From Hasllibacter sp963833115 (GTDB taxonomy: Bacteria; Pseudomonadota; Alphaproteobacteria; Rhodobacterales; Rhodobacteraceae), in the NCBI GenBank assembly GCA_963833115.1, contig CAWHWS010000002.1:248001-312000 (forward strand): 64,000 nt of DNA. Reading direction: 5' to 3'. Shown here one piece after another: positions 40,737-50,100 of the stretch. The notes under the pieces were generated by a model, which worked only from the letters and a program-made list of their open reading frames with translations, had not been told where the DNA came from and did no database searches. Position 1 is the first letter of the stretch. Every line of letters begins with the position of its first letter. A program made the translations under genes and the position numbers.

Positions 40737-41498
40737 TCACGCCTTCAGTCGCCACCCCGTGCGGAAGATCCACGCCGTCACCGCGAGGCAGGTGGCCAAG
40801 AATGCGACGATCATCGCCAGCGACAACCCCACGCCCACGTCCGACGTGCCGAAGAACGACCAGCGGAAGCCCGAGACGAGATACACGACCGGATTGAACA
40901 GCGTCACCGTCTGCCAGACCGGCGGCAGCATCGAGATCGAGTAGAAGCTGCCCCCCAGGAATACGAGCGGCGTGATGATGAGGAGCGGCACGAGCTGCAA
41001 CTGCTCGAAGTTGCGCGCCCAGATGCCGATGATGAACCCCAGGAGCGCGAAGCTCACGCAGGTGAGGACGAGGAAGGCGAGCATCCAGAGCGGATGCAGG
41101 ATCACCAGGTCGACGAAGAAGAACGCGGTGGCGAGGATGATGAGCCCGATGAACAGCGCCTTCGTCGCGGCCGCGCCCACGTAGCCGAGCGTGATCTCCC
41201 AGAACGAGATCGGGGCGGACAGGATCTCGTAGATCGTTCCGATGAACTTGGGAAAGTAGATGCCGAAGCTCGCGTTGCTGGTCGCCTGGGTGAGGACCGT
41301 GAGCATGATGAGGCCCGGCACGATGAACGCGCCGTAGGCGACGCCGTCCACCTCCTCGATCCGGCTGCCGATCGCCGCGCCGAAGACGACGAAGTAGAGC
41401 GAGGTCGACAAGACGGGCGAGACGATGGACTGCGCGATCGTGCGGAAGAAGCGCGCCATCTCGAACCGGTAGATCGCGCCGACGGCCGTGAGGTTCAT
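40737..41498 (-). CDS. ABC-2 type exporter permease
   Basis: A 253-residue permease with six hydrophobic helices. It begins MNLTAVGAIYRFEMARFFRT and has VPGLIMLTVLTQATSNASFG and LLIITPLVFLGGSFYSISML followed by PPVWQTVTLFNPVVYLVSGF, as in YadH/DrrB-like exporters. Its ATG overlaps the ATPase stop (ATGA). Substrate unknown; lipids or drugs are typical. It is directly followed by glpD. Confidence 0.88.
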   Translation of the reverse strand: MNLTAVGAIYRFEMARFFRTIAQSIVSPVLSTSLYFVVFGAAIGSRIEEVDGVAYGAFIVPGLIMLTVLTQATSNASFGIYFPKFIGTIYEILSAPISFWEITLGYVGAAATKALFIGLIILATAFFFVDLVILHPLWMLAFLVLTCVSFALLGFIIGIWARNFEQLQLVPLLIITPLVFLGGSFYSISMLPPVWQTVTLFNPVVYLVSGFRWSFFGTSDVGVGLSLAMIVAFLATCLAVTAWIFRTGWRLKA

Positions 41499-42427
41499 GC
41501 CGCGCGCTCCTTGTGCGTCAGGCCGACGAAGATGTCCTCGAGCGAGGATTGCCGGGTCGTCACGTCCGAGAGCCGTAGGCCGGCCTCGGGGATCGCGGCC
41601 ATCAGCCGGGTGATCCCGGTCCGCTCGGCGCGCGCGTCGTAGGCATAGGTCAGGGACGCGCCGTCCGGCGAGAGCGCGAGGTCGAACTCGCGCAGCGCAT
41701 CGGGGATGGCCGGGATCGGATCGCACAGGTCCACGCGCATCTCCTTGCGCCCCATCCGGTCCATCAGGGCGGACTTCTCCTCCACCAGCAGGATGCGCCC
41801 CCCGTCGATGACGGCGACGCGGTCCGCGATCGCCTCCGCCTCCTCGATGTAGTGGGTCGTCAGGATGATGGTGACGCCGTCGCGGCGCAGGGCCTCGACC
41901 GTCTCCCACATGCCCTTGCGCAGCTCCACGTCCACGCCGGCGGACGGCTCGTCGAGGAAGAGGACGCGCGGCTCGTGCGCCAGCGCCTTGGCGATGAGGA
42001 CCCGGCGCTTCATGCCGCCGGAGAGCTCGCGGATTTGGCTGTCCGCCTTGTCGTGCAGCGAGAGCGTCCGGAGGATCGCCTCGATCCGGCCGGCGTCCCG
42101 GGCGATGCCGAAGAGCCCGCGGGAGAACGAGACCGTCTGCCGCACCGTCTCGAACGGCTCGAGGTTGATCTCCTGCGGCACGAGGCCGACCAGGGCGCGC
42201 GCGGCGCGGTAATCGCGGATCGTGTCGTATCCACCCACGCTGATCGTGCCGGCGCTGGGCACGGTGATCCCGCATATCGTGGAGATCAGCGTCGTCTTGC
42301 CGGCGCCGTTCGGACCCAGGAGGGCCAGGACCTCGCCCGCTTCGATCTCCAATGTGACGTCCGCGAGCGCCTCGAACCCCCCATCGTAGATCTTGCGGAG
42401 GTTCTCGATCCTGACGATGGCTGCCAT
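41495..42427 (-). CDS. ABC-2 type exporter ATP-binding protein
   Basis: A 310-residue ATPase with Walker A LLGPNGAGKTTLI (about 36-48), signature ELSGGMKRRVLIAKAL (about 132-147), Walker B VLFLDEPSAGVD (about 154-165) and H-loop TTHYIEEAEAIADR. The carboxyl 80 residues form the extra domain usual in YadG/DrrA-type exporters. ATG 42427 opens a probable unit of ATPase, permease, glpD and glpK. Confidence 0.9.
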   Translation of the reverse strand: MAAIVRIENLRKIYDGGFEALADVTLEIEAGEVLALLGPNGAGKTTLISTICGITVPSAGTISVGGYDTIRDYRAARALVGLVPQEINLEPFETVRQTVSFSRGLFGIARDAGRIEAILRTLSLHDKADSQIRELSGGMKRRVLIAKALAHEPRVLFLDEPSAGVDVELRKGMWETVEALRRDGVTIILTTHYIEEAEAIADRVAVIDGGRILLVEEKSALMDRMGRKEMRVDLCDPIPAIPDALREFDLALSPDGASLTYAYDARAERTGITRLMAAIPEAGLRLSDVTTRQSSLEDIFVGLTHKERAA

Positions 42428-42495
42428 GCGACCTCGCTTTCCGGCCGGGGACTAGCGCAACGGTCAGGTTCGGGAAAGCGCGTTCGGCGCTCGCG

Positions 42496-42551
42496 GATCA
42501 CGACCGCACGCCACCCTAACCGAGCCGCCGGCGTCGCTCGGGGTCGTGATC
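42496..42551. repeat. inverted repeat upstream of the ABC exporter
   Basis: Perfect 10-base arms GATCACGACC (42496-42505) and GGTCGTGATC (42542-42551) lie 69-124 bases upstream of the ABC ATPase start, at the border of the accessory island. The wide spacing of 36 bases suits either a stem-loop or a pair of half-sites for a regulator. It is also close to where the left IS relic begins. Confidence 0.5.
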
Positions 42552-42651
42552 GCCCCGAAAGAAGCGGCCAGACCCCTCACATTGCGGATTCGGGATCCAC
42601 CGAGGAGGACCCGGCGAAGCCGTCTACCGCGCCCCCCACCCGGCGATTGGC

Positions 42652-43018
42652 ATGCGGCGCAATCCCGGCCTCTCGGGCGTGACCGAAGGCCTGATCGGTC
42701 TGTCCGACACGTCGACGGCCTGGCACGCGGCACCCTCAGGCGAGCGCGGCGCGCGACCGACCTGCAGCGCCGCCGCAATCCAGGCGCGTTCGACGGTGAA
42801 GGCTCCGTTCGGTCTGTCGAGCGGTTCGGCCGCAGGATCTGGCGTCGCCGGAGCGGCCACCACCGCCGAAACCGCGCCCCGACCACGATGGACTGCATGA
42901 AGCTCCTCGGTCGGACACTCTCCGCCCGCGGCTTCGGCCGCCGGACGGCCGAGCTCGAGGTCGGCACCACCATCCTGAACCGCACTCGGCATCCCCGTCA
43001 CGCACCCCGTCGACTGAC
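42652..43018 (+). pseudogene. degraded IS5-family transposase, left copy, with internal deletion
   Basis: Two transposase pieces are joined. The first (about 42685-42820) reads AWHAAPSGERGARPTCSAAA, matching the amino-terminal AAPSGKRG...SDAAIQ region of IS5-group transposases. The second, in another frame from about 42821, reads RRIWRRRSGHHRRNRAPTTM, then MKLLGRTLSARGFGRRTAEL, matching the carboxyl end with its catalytic-Glu region. About 180 central codons are missing, including the DSTG catalytic motif, and one more frameshift precedes TGA 43016. It is clearly dead. The sequence after the stop (TGACGTC, then GGGGAAAG) resembles that after the right copy. Confidence 0.72.
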
Positions 43019-43586
43019 GTCGGGCGGGGAAAGTGGGACCTCCGACCTTCGGACGCTCCCAGCGACGGCGTCCGTTCGTGGCGCATATTTCGACCGATGC
43101 GATCGAACTCACCGATCCGCGCCCAGCATGAGCCCTCGACTTACGACGCGCCGAACTGCCCCCGGTCAAACCTAGCGAACGCCGCCCCGAAGCCGGCCGT
43201 TCGGCATGGGCGGCTGACGAACGGCCGGGCACGCGCGGGTCCGATCCGTTTGCGCGCCCTCCATCACTTCGATCCCCGCCGGTGCCGGGCGCCCGAGATC
43301 GACGCGAGGGAGGGGAGCGAGGCCCCGATCATCGACGGGCGCGCGGCATGATCGATCTCGTCGCCAGAGGCGGACTCCCGCCCATGCCCTCGCGACCCTC
43401 CTCCCCGCGCCGCTGACCGCGGCCGCGAGCGCGGCGCCGGCGACGCGGATGAGGGGCGAAGTCGGTCGACCAGGGCCCTGGCCTTCGCGCGTCTCGGAAC
43501 CACGGCATGGGCGCCGACGGCCCGATCGGCGTCGCTCCCGACCGAGGCTCGTCGGCGGCCCTCCCGGGAGGGGGCGCGGGCCGACC
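43019..43586. other. 568-base stretch without a recognisable gene
   Basis: After the IS end (to about 43060) the sequence remains GC-rich, with short overlapping frames on both strands, none of which resembles a family I know or has a ribosome-binding site. It probably consists of decayed coding DNA between the left IS relic and the dehydrogenase pseudogene. A possible reading on the plus strand (43097-43351) is composition-driven and is not called. Confidence 0.5.
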
Positions 43587-44830
43587 TCACGATCGGACGC
43601 GCTCGAACCCCGGGTCGCAAGGCGATGGCGGGATGACGACGGCCGGGCGCGGCGCGCCGATGACGTCGACCGCCACCCGGGTCCCGGGCGCGGCCAGGCC
43701 CGGCGCGACGACGGCGAGGGCGAGGTCGAGCCCCGTCCGGTGGCCCATCGCCCCCGAGGTGACGGTGCCGACGACCGTCCCGCCCGACCGGACCGGCGCG
43801 CCCGGATGCGCCGGGGCGCCCGCACCGTCCACGCTGCGCGTCACGAGGCGGCCCGCCCCCGCCGCGCAGGGCACGCCGCGCGGCGGCGAGGCTCTCGTTC
43901 GGGACGTGGATCTCGTAGGCGAGCTCCCCCGAGACGCTGACGGGCATCACCGTCGCCGGGGCGATGCCGACCGCCGCTCCGCGCACGCTCAGCCAGAGGA
44001 AGGCCGCCGCCGACCAGTCGCCGCGGGCGGCGCCGGACAGCACCTCCCGCGAGCGCGGCCCCGCCAGCGGCAGGATCGTCCGCGCCCCGCTGAGAGAGCG
44101 GAGCGCCACGTCCTCGTCCGCCCGCAGGTGCGCGCGCAGCCAGTCGAGGTCGTGGCGGTCGGACGCGGCGGCCGAGCCGGACCACGCCCGCCCGCCGGGC
44201 AGGTCGGCGACCGTCGCCTCCGACTTGAGGCCACCGTGATCGTTCGGGAGGTAGATCAGCCTCACCTTGCCGGCGCGGCGCGCGGCTGCAGGACATCCGG
44301 TCCAGGACGTCGTGCACGTCCCGCCCCGTCGGCTCCAGCCGGTTGACCCCCGAGACCTCGGCGATGCCGCAGCCGGCCGAGACCGCCTGCACCTCGGCGG
44401 CGACCAGCGGCTCGGCCTGCGTGAACCCCAAGGAATGCGCCTCCTCGAGCCCTTCGTGGGCCATGTGGTCGAGCCGCTCCCACCCCGCGACCACGCCCAT
44501 GCGCGCGCCCTCGGCCACCAGAGTGTCCGTCAACGGCGTGGTGCGGATCGGGCGGCCGGACGATGCTCGTGCGGGAGGTGGAGCCGGAACTCGTTTCGGT
44601 AGTCCTCGGCGGCCGGCCGCGTGCCATCGTCGCGGCGACCTCTTTGCAGCGGTGGCCGCCGGCGTTGACGACGATCTGCGCGCGGACCCGCCCCAGCGGC
44701 GTGCGCAGGGTCCAGGACCCGCAGGGCCGCCACTCGATCGGCTCCACGGGGCACTTGCGCACGATCTCGGCGCCGGCCCTGCGGGCGCGCACCTGACTTC
44801 GCGTCGCGCCCTCCACCTTGGACCGAAGCC
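43587..44830 (-). pseudogene. dimethylglycine/sarcosine dehydrogenase-type gene, truncated and frameshifted
   Basis: Four consecutive reading-frame segments on the minus strand together resemble the second half of an FAD/GcvT fusion oxidase. Around 44816-44600 is the end of the FAD domain (TLRTPLGRVRAQIVVNAGGH). About 44560-44290 has RTTPLTDTLVAEGARMGVVA and GWERLDHM. About 44265-43860 is the GcvT-like folate domain (RLIYLPNDHGGLKSEATVAD, then VMPVSVSGELAYEIHVPNES). Finally 43874-43587 is the terminal barrel (VVGTVTSGAMGHRTGLDLAL). At least three frameshifts and loss of the FAD-binding amino half make it a pseudogene. Intact relatives demethylate dimethylglycine or sarcosine in betaine breakdown. 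Confidence 0.75.
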
Positions 44831-44966
44831 GCTTCGACCGTCCCGGCGGCGGCGGTCAATCACGCGCCGGCCTCGAGGCGGCGCCACGGAGACGGGCGGG
44901 CCGGCGACGACGCCCGCGAGGGTCGATTCGTCGCCGGCGCCCTTGGGCATGTCATCGCCGTGTGGG

Positions 44967-45686
44967 TCATCGGTCCTTGGATCGTCGGAAGGCGCCCTGG
45001 ACGATGCGGTCGATGACCATGGCGACGAAGAGGATGGCGAAGCCGCCCAGGAGGCCCGGGCCCTTGGCGGCGAACTGCAGCGCCTCCAGGATCACCTGCC
45101 CGAGGCCGCCGCCGCCGATCAGGGAGATGATGACCACCATCGACAGGCACATCAGGATCGTCTGGTTCACCCCCGTCATGATCGAGGGCAGCGCCAGCGG
45201 CAGCTCCACGTCCTTCAGGAGCCGCCAGCGCGAGGCGCCGAACGCGGTGGCCGCCTCCTTGATCGTCCCCGGCACGCCGCGCATCCCGAGCGCCGTCAGC
45301 CGGATCACCGGCGGCATCCCGAAGATGATCGTGGCGAGGATGCCGGGCGGGTTGCCGGTGCCGAAGAAGGCGATGATCGGGATCAGGTAGACGAAGGCCG
45401 GCAGCGTCTGCATCAGGTCGAGCACCGGCTCGGCGACGGCGTAGGCGCGCCGCGACTTGCCGAACCAGATGCCGAGCGGGATGCCGATGACCACGCACAG
45501 CACCACGGCCGCGCCGACGAGGGCGACCGTCTCCATCGCGATCTCCCAGTAGCCCATGAGGGCGACGTAGGCGAGCGCGGCCGCCGTGAAGACCGCGACC
45601 CGGGGCCCCGCCGCGCGCCAGCCGACCACGAGGATGACGGCCATCACCACGATCCAGGGCGTGCCGATCAGAGCCAGATCGCATCG
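44967..45686 (-). pseudogene. choline/glycine betaine ABC transporter permease (ProW/ChoW-like), amino end lost
   Basis: About 230 residues of a ProW-type permease: ETVALVGAAVVLCVVIGIPL, GIWFGKSRRAYAVAEPVLDL, MQTLPAFVYLIPIIAFFGTG and IKEAATAFGASRWRLLKDVE (EAA loop). The frame is open to TGA at 45687-45689 and has no normal start or the first membrane segments; the first possible start is GTG 45650. A short product could still be made, but the family's amino-terminal 50 or more residues are gone, and no ATPase or binding-protein gene is beside it. Together with the adjacent dehydrogenase relic this looks like a dying betaine/dimethylglycine locus. Confidence 0.7.
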
Positions 45687-46008
45687 TCAACGGCCAAGGC
45701 CTTCGCCCGGCCGGTCATGATCAACGGGCATCGCGACCCGGTCGTCCCCGGCGGCGCCCGATCTCCAAGGCGGTCGATCGGGGACGGGGGACGCCCGCCC
45801 GGGATTACGATCGATCACGGCACCGCGTCCCGGCGTTCCTTCGATGCCAGTTTTATTATAGATACCTTTCACGTGTCCGGCGGGCGAGACGCCATAAGCT
45901 GGCGCCGCGGGCTTCGGAACGTCCGTCGGGCGATGGAGGTCGGCCCTGCACAGGGTGGCGGGGTCGTCTCGCACCCCCGGAGGGCGAGATCGGCGAGGAG
46001 CGGGGGCG
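45687..46008. other. intergenic stretch with an AT-rich promoter-like box
   Basis: These 322 bases hold no recognisable gene. At 45851-45864 the run TTTTATTATAGATA stands out in GC-rich DNA and contains TATAGA, a fair -10 element for the gene at 46009, though no convincing -35 is seen at the right distance. A GAGGAGCGGGGG ribosome-binding stretch precedes the ATG at 46009. The part next to 45687 may be what remains of the deleted permease start. Confidence 0.5.
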
Positions 46009-46848
46009 ATGGGAACGGGGCGGACCGAGGGTGCGGCCGATGCGTCGATCACCGGCCATGAGCAGGCGATGGAGTATCTGAGCTCCTCCGCCTGGGAGGA
46101 ACGCCTTGACGCGGCCCGCGCCAAGAGGGCGCTCGCACTGGCCGCACGCGAGGCCGGGACGGAGTTGGGGCCTCTCCGGCACCTCGCTTCGTCGAAAGAC
46201 CCGGAGGAACGCGCCGGCGCGGCACCCGGACGCGGCGACCCCGCCCCCCTGCGGACCCCGGCGGCATCGCCCGGCGTCGCGCGAGCGGTCCCGGGTCTCT
46301 CCGAGGCACCGGGCCGACGCCTCGGGAAGACGACGTCGAGGCGCCCGGCCGCCGCCGTGGCGGCGCTCTTCGGCGTGATCCTGGTCTGCGGCACGGCCGT
46401 TTTCGTCGCGACGAGAACGATCGACGGCGAGCCACCCTCCTCCGACGGCACGGAGGCGTCACGCCTGGATGAGGAAATCGAGGGTTCATGGACAGGGCCG
46501 CCCAAGCCCGAGGGGGCGCCATCCGAATCCGGGCCGATCGCCCCGTCACCGACGGACGCCGGTCGCGACGCCCTGACGCGCGCCGTCGCCGATCTCGGGG
46601 CGGGCTACACGGTCCGCATCGTCGCCGCGGCGGATGCGGCACCTCCGGTGGACGCCGGCGCGGGATCCTTCGATCTCCGCCTATCGCGCTTCTCGTCCTC
46701 GAATACGGCGGTGGCGTTCTTCCATGCCGAGGACGCGGCCGCCGCCGGGCGGGTCTCCGAACGGCTCGGCGCGGAATCGCTCGACCTCACCGGCCTCGCG
46801 CCGTCCCCTCCCTCCGGCACGATCGAGATTCGCCTGACGGGCGGCTAG
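46009..46848 (+). CDS. membrane protein of unknown function with periplasmic carboxyl domain
   Basis: A 279-residue protein. Residues 1 to about 100 are charged and cytoplasmic. One helix (about 105-128: AAAVAALFGVILVCGTAVFV) is followed by a Pro/Ser-rich linker and an 85-residue end domain (YTVRIVAAADAAPPVDAG; NTAVAFFHAEDAAAA; SGTIEIRLTGG). The FFHAEDA and GTIEI pattern recalls LytR carboxyl-terminal-like domains, a weak resemblance. It is intact, unlike its neighbours to the left. Its TAG shares CTAG with the Sel1 gene stop. Confidence 0.65.
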   Translation: MGTGRTEGAADASITGHEQAMEYLSSSAWEERLDAARAKRALALAAREAGTELGPLRHLASSKDPEERAGAAPGRGDPAPLRTPAASPGVARAVPGLSEAPGRRLGKTTSRRPAAAVAALFGVILVCGTAVFVATRTIDGEPPSSDGTEASRLDEEIEGSWTGPPKPEGAPSESGPIAPSPTDAGRDALTRAVADLGAGYTVRIVAAADAAPPVDAGAGSFDLRLSRFSSSNTAVAFFHAEDAAAAGRVSERLGAESLDLTGLAPSPPSGTIEIRLTGG

Positions 46849-47957
46849 CTGCCCTCGAAGGCCAGGGTCACGCGGACCTCACCCGGCGCGAAGTCCACGC
46901 CCGGCAAGAGCAAGGCGTCGCCCGGCCCCGATCCGGGCAGGAACGTGGCGACGTCGGCGGCGAAGGCGGCATCCTGCGCGAACCCGTAGGCCGCCCCGCT
47001 CGCGGTCGGCGCGCGCTCGGCCTCGGCATAGTCGACGAGGGTGCCGAACCGTTCCATCGCGCCGCCGAGCCGGTAGGCCAGCCCCTCGGCGCGCCGGTCG
47101 TCCGCCGCGTACTCGAAGCGAACGATCCCGGCGGGCGCCGTCGCCAGCGCGTTCCCCTCGCCGTCCTGCCAGTCCGACACGGCGTATTCGCCGGCCGACA
47201 CCTGCCCGACCCGCCAGGCAAACGCGGTCCCGGCCGATGGCAGGCCGAGCGCGACCGCCGATCCCGGCGTGGTCCGCCCCCCCAGGAAAGACCGCGCATC
47301 GGGGCCGAGGCGCATCAGGTCGACGCGGTAGGTCGCGCCCGCCGGGGCGACCTCGTCTTCCCAGGCCAGCCAGGCCTCCTCTCCGCCCGGCCCCCCGAAG
47401 ACCTCCGCCGCCAGAGGGACCGGCACGGAGAGCGCCCCGCCGCCATCCGAAAGCGGCCCCAGAGCGGCGAGCGCCTCGCCCGCGGCGGGCAGGGCGGCCG
47501 CGGCGACCTCGAACCAATAGGCGGCGAGGCCCGCGTTGCGCGTCACGCCCGCGCCGTCCTCGAAGAGCTGCCCGAGATTGTAGGCGGCTCGCGCGCTGCC
47601 TCCTAGCGCCGCGAAGGAGTACCAGGCCGCGGCGGCCCGGGTGTCCTCCGGCGTCCCGAGGCCGGAATCGTGCATCACGGCGACGTTGAACGCCGCCTCG
47701 GACAGCCCCCGGGCGGCGGCGCGCCGGTAGAGGTCGAACGCACGCGCGGGCTCGCTCTCACCGAGGAGGCCGAAATCGTAGATGTTGCCCAGGCCCAGCA
47801 TAGCCGCGGCCGAGCCCTCCTCCGCCTCCATGCGCCAGAGCGCTTCCGCGGCCGCCCAATCCCGCGCGGCATAGGCGGCCTGCCCGTCGCCATAGCCCTG
47901 CGCCAGGACCGGCGCCGGCAGCATCAGGCAAAGCGTGAGGGCGGCGCGGGCGAGCAT
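46845..47957 (-). CDS. exported Sel1-repeat (TPR-like) protein
   Basis: A 370-residue protein with a cleavable signal (ends PAPVLAQ). Residues 25-170 contain Sel1-type repeats: AAMLGLGNIYDFGLLGES, AAFNVAVMHDSGLGTPEDTR and AAYNLGQLFEDGAGVTRNAG. The remaining 190 residues form a beta-rich domain with no named family. Sel1 proteins are protein-interaction scaffolds, often periplasmic. The small OmpA-domain gene ends one base upstream of its ATG, so the two are co-transcribed and may bind each other at peptidoglycan. Confidence 0.82.
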   Translation of the reverse strand: MLARAALTLCLMLPAPVLAQGYGDGQAAYAARDWAAAEALWRMEAEEGSAAAMLGLGNIYDFGLLGESEPARAFDLYRRAAARGLSEAAFNVAVMHDSGLGTPEDTRAAAAWYSFAALGGSARAAYNLGQLFEDGAGVTRNAGLAAYWFEVAAAALPAAGEALAALGPLSDGGGALSVPVPLAAEVFGGPGGEEAWLAWEDEVAPAGATYRVDLMRLGPDARSFLGGRTTPGSAVALGLPSAGTAFAWRVGQVSAGEYAVSDWQDGEGNALATAPAGIVRFEYAADDRRAEGLAYRLGGAMERFGTLVDYAEAERAPTASGAAYGFAQDAAFAADVATFLPGSGPGDALLLPGVDFAPGEVRVTLAFEGS

Positions 47958-47958
47958 G

Positions 47959-48381
47959 TCAGCGCCAGGTGATGCGCGCCGACCGGTTCTCGGCCAGGGG
48001 CACCTCGTCGTCGGTCGTGACGGGCAGATCGCTGTTGCCCTGCCCGAGCACCTGGAGCCGTTCGATCGGAATCCCGCGTGCGACCAGTCCCCCGGCCACC
48101 GCGCGCGCGCGGTCGATGGAGAGATCGAGGTTGCTGGACGGGTCGCCCACCGTGTCGGCCGTGCCGGTCACGACCATCACCACGGGATTGCCGTCGCGGA
48201 AGAGGCGTGCCGCCCGGTCGAGCTGCGCATTCTGGCTCGGCCGCAACCGGGCCTGGCCGCTCGGGAACAGGACGGTGATGCCGTCCTCCGGTTTCGCGGC
48301 CGTTTCGGCCTCCTGAGCGCACGCCGTCCCGACGCTCAGCGCCAGCGAGAAAAGGACCGGATAGAGAAAACCTTGCGCCAT
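47959..48381 (-). CDS. small exported OmpA-domain protein
   Basis: A 140-residue protein starting at ATG 48381 with a signal peptide (LFSLALSVGTACAQE). The rest is one OmpA-like peptidoglycan-binding domain: ITVLFPSGQARLRPSQNAQL, VVMVVTGTADTVGDPSSNLD, LSIDRARAVAGGLVARGIPI and RLQVLGQG. It has no outer-membrane barrel, so it is probably a soluble peptidoglycan binder. The frame stays open another 45 codons upstream, but that part has no start with a plausible signal. The 254 bases upstream (48382-48635) should contain its promoter; I see no further gene there. Confidence 0.78.
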   Translation of the reverse strand: MAQGFLYPVLFSLALSVGTACAQEAETAAKPEDGITVLFPSGQARLRPSQNAQLDRAARLFRDGNPVVMVVTGTADTVGDPSSNLDLSIDRARAVAGGLVARGIPIERLQVLGQGNSDLPVTTDDEVPLAENRSARITWR

Positions 48382-48635
48382 CTCGACACCCACTCTTGCG
48401 ACCGCGTTTTCCTCAGGAACGTTCCCGAACGACGAATAGTTTCGGGAAGCAGGATGAGAGAAACTGGTCATAATGCTGCCACGGGACCACGCGACAGTCA
48501 AGACGGGGGAAGCCACCGGCCCGGATGTTCGCGATGACCAGGTCTGCCTGCCCGGATCGCCCGGATCCTCGGGCCTTCGTCGTACGAAGGCTGCTCAGGA
48601 CTCGCATCACGAGTTCGGCAGCATAGCGGAGCAAT

Positions 48636-49550
48636 ATGCCCAAGCCCGCGCCCTCCCGCTCCCGCACCCCGGACTGGCCCGACCAAGACGCCTCGCTGCG
48701 CGAGCGCGGCCCGTCGACAATCTGCTCCGCGACATCCTGAGATGGGAGCGGCGTGTGATCGATCTACAGCGCCGCCGCGGTCCAGGCGTGTTCGACGGTG
48801 AACGCTCAATTCGGGCTGGCGCTTCGTCCGATGACCGGCTTGGTGGCGAGCCAGCTGCGGCTCGAGCGCCTCGATCGGCCGGCCCGGGAAGTTTCGACGC
48901 TGTGGCCGCGGTAGAAGACACTCGCCGTGCAGTGGCCCTACCGGGGCTCCGGCGGATCGCTGCATCTGTTCGGTGACAGCACCGGCATCGAGGTTCGGGG
49001 TGAAGGGAAGTGGCACGCGCGCGAGCACCGAGGGGGCAGACGGCGCCTGCGGTGGTGCGAGGCCCACCTCGCCACCGACGAGAAGGGGCTTGAGGTCCAG
49101 GCGGCCGAGATCACGGATGGCGGAGTAGGCGGCACGCCCACACTACCGAGCCTGATCGATTCGCTTCCCGAGGGCGAACCGATTGCCTCCGTCACCACCG
49201 CCAGCGCCTATGACCGGGCGGGCGTGTAACTGCGCCATTGCCGAGCTCTACGCCGAAGCAATTATTCCGCCCGGCGCAACGCTGTGCCTGCGACGAAAGA
49301 CCGCCCCAACACGGCGGGGGGCCACGGGGCCTTGCAGGCCATCGAGCGGATTGAGCGAACCATCTGGCGTTGCTGGAGTGGAGACGAACGCCAACGCGGG
49401 GGCCGAACGAAGACGAGCAGCGCGAAACCCCTAAATTAGGAGCTCGTGACCCGCGAGATCGATCACCGGGTCGTCCGACTCCGGGTCCACTTTGCCATCC
49501 TGCCCTGCTTCACCGCCCTCGGTATCCTGATCACGCTGCCCGCTGGCTGA
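48636..49550 (+). pseudogene. degraded IS5-family transposase, right copy, near full length
   Basis: Joining frames gives about 305 residues, the normal size for IS5-group transposases. It begins MPKPAPSRSRTPDWPDQDAS, continues YSAAAVQACSTVNAQFGLAL, then LAVQWPYRGSGGSLHLFGDS, TGIEVRGEGKWHAREHRGG (first catalytic Asp in GDSTG), GEPIASVTTASAYD (second Asp), and after a frameshift AIERIERTIWRCWSGDERQR and VRLRVHFAILPC. At least four in-frame stops and two frameshifts make it inactive. It has the same orientation as the left copy 6 kb away and ends 125 bases before tRNA-fMet. Confidence 0.78.
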
Positions 49551-49675
49551 CGTCAGTCGGGGAAAGAGAAGATCAGACCTTCAGACACTTCATGCAACAA
49601 CGATGGCCAAAACGCCTCCCGTATCGCGCAGCCCCTTTCAGAAGGCCGTGCTCTCTTAGCGCGAAACTGGGTGAT

Positions 49676-49752
<77 letters not shown>

Positions 49753-49757
49753 ACCCG

Positions 49758-49786
49758 CAGATATGGAAGGCCGCACCGCACTGCAA
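49758..49786 (-). promoter_or_regulatory. probable sigma-70 promoter of tRNA-fMet
   Basis: On the minus strand, TTGCAG (49786-49781), 17 bases, TATCTG (49763-49758). Start of transcription is expected about 7 bases on, that is at or next to the first base of tRNA-fMet. Spacing is ideal and the hexamers are 4/6 and 4/6 matches. The terminator just upstream makes an own promoter necessary. Confidence 0.55.
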
Positions 49787-49831
49787 GCCCATAAGAAGAC
49801 TTTTCCGAAAGTTCGGAGAGATTGCCGACGC

Positions 49832-49856
49832 AAAAAAGGCCGCCCTAAGGCGGCCT
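49832..49856 (-). terminator. intrinsic terminator of the rRNA operon, after 5S
   Basis: On the minus strand an 8-bp GC-rich stem (AGGCCGCC paired with GGCGGCCT, 4-base loop) is followed by TTTTTT. It is a textbook intrinsic terminator, 51 bases after the end of 5S. Confidence 0.85.
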
Positions 49857-49907
49857 AGAAGACAACAGGCGAACATCGCAAGAGAGATACATTCGTTTCT
49901 TTCTAGA

Positions 49908-50021
49908 TCTGGCGATGACCTACTCTCCCACGCCTTAAGACGCAGTACCATCGGCGCAACGGTGCTTAACGACCGAGTTCGGGATGGGATCGGGTGTTTC
50001 ACTCGCGCTATTATCACCAGA
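49908..50021 (-). rRNA. rrf: 5S ribosomal RNA
   Basis: About 114 nt. Read on the minus strand it starts TCTGGTGATAATAGCGCGAG, includes the conserved CCCGATCCCATCCCGAACTC and GTTAAGCACC, and ends GGTCATCGCCAGA, with its ends complementary. Ends are good to a base or two. Confidence 0.93.
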
Positions 50022-50061
50022 TCAAGAAAGAAACGATCCAAGTCAGGCACACTGCATTGGT

Positions 50062-50100
50062 GTATGCTTCCAATCAGAGAAGCCAAGCTTCCACTGGATC

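Noticed and set aside
43097..43351. 84-codon plus-strand frame in the island
   Set aside because: No ribosome-binding site, no recognisable motif and composition like non-coding shadows; left as unassigned decayed DNA.
44860..44966. Possible continuation of the dehydrogenase pseudogene towards its FAD-binding start
   Set aside because: No GxGxxG-type motif or other FAD-domain sequence is found here in any frame; the amino half appears to be lost.
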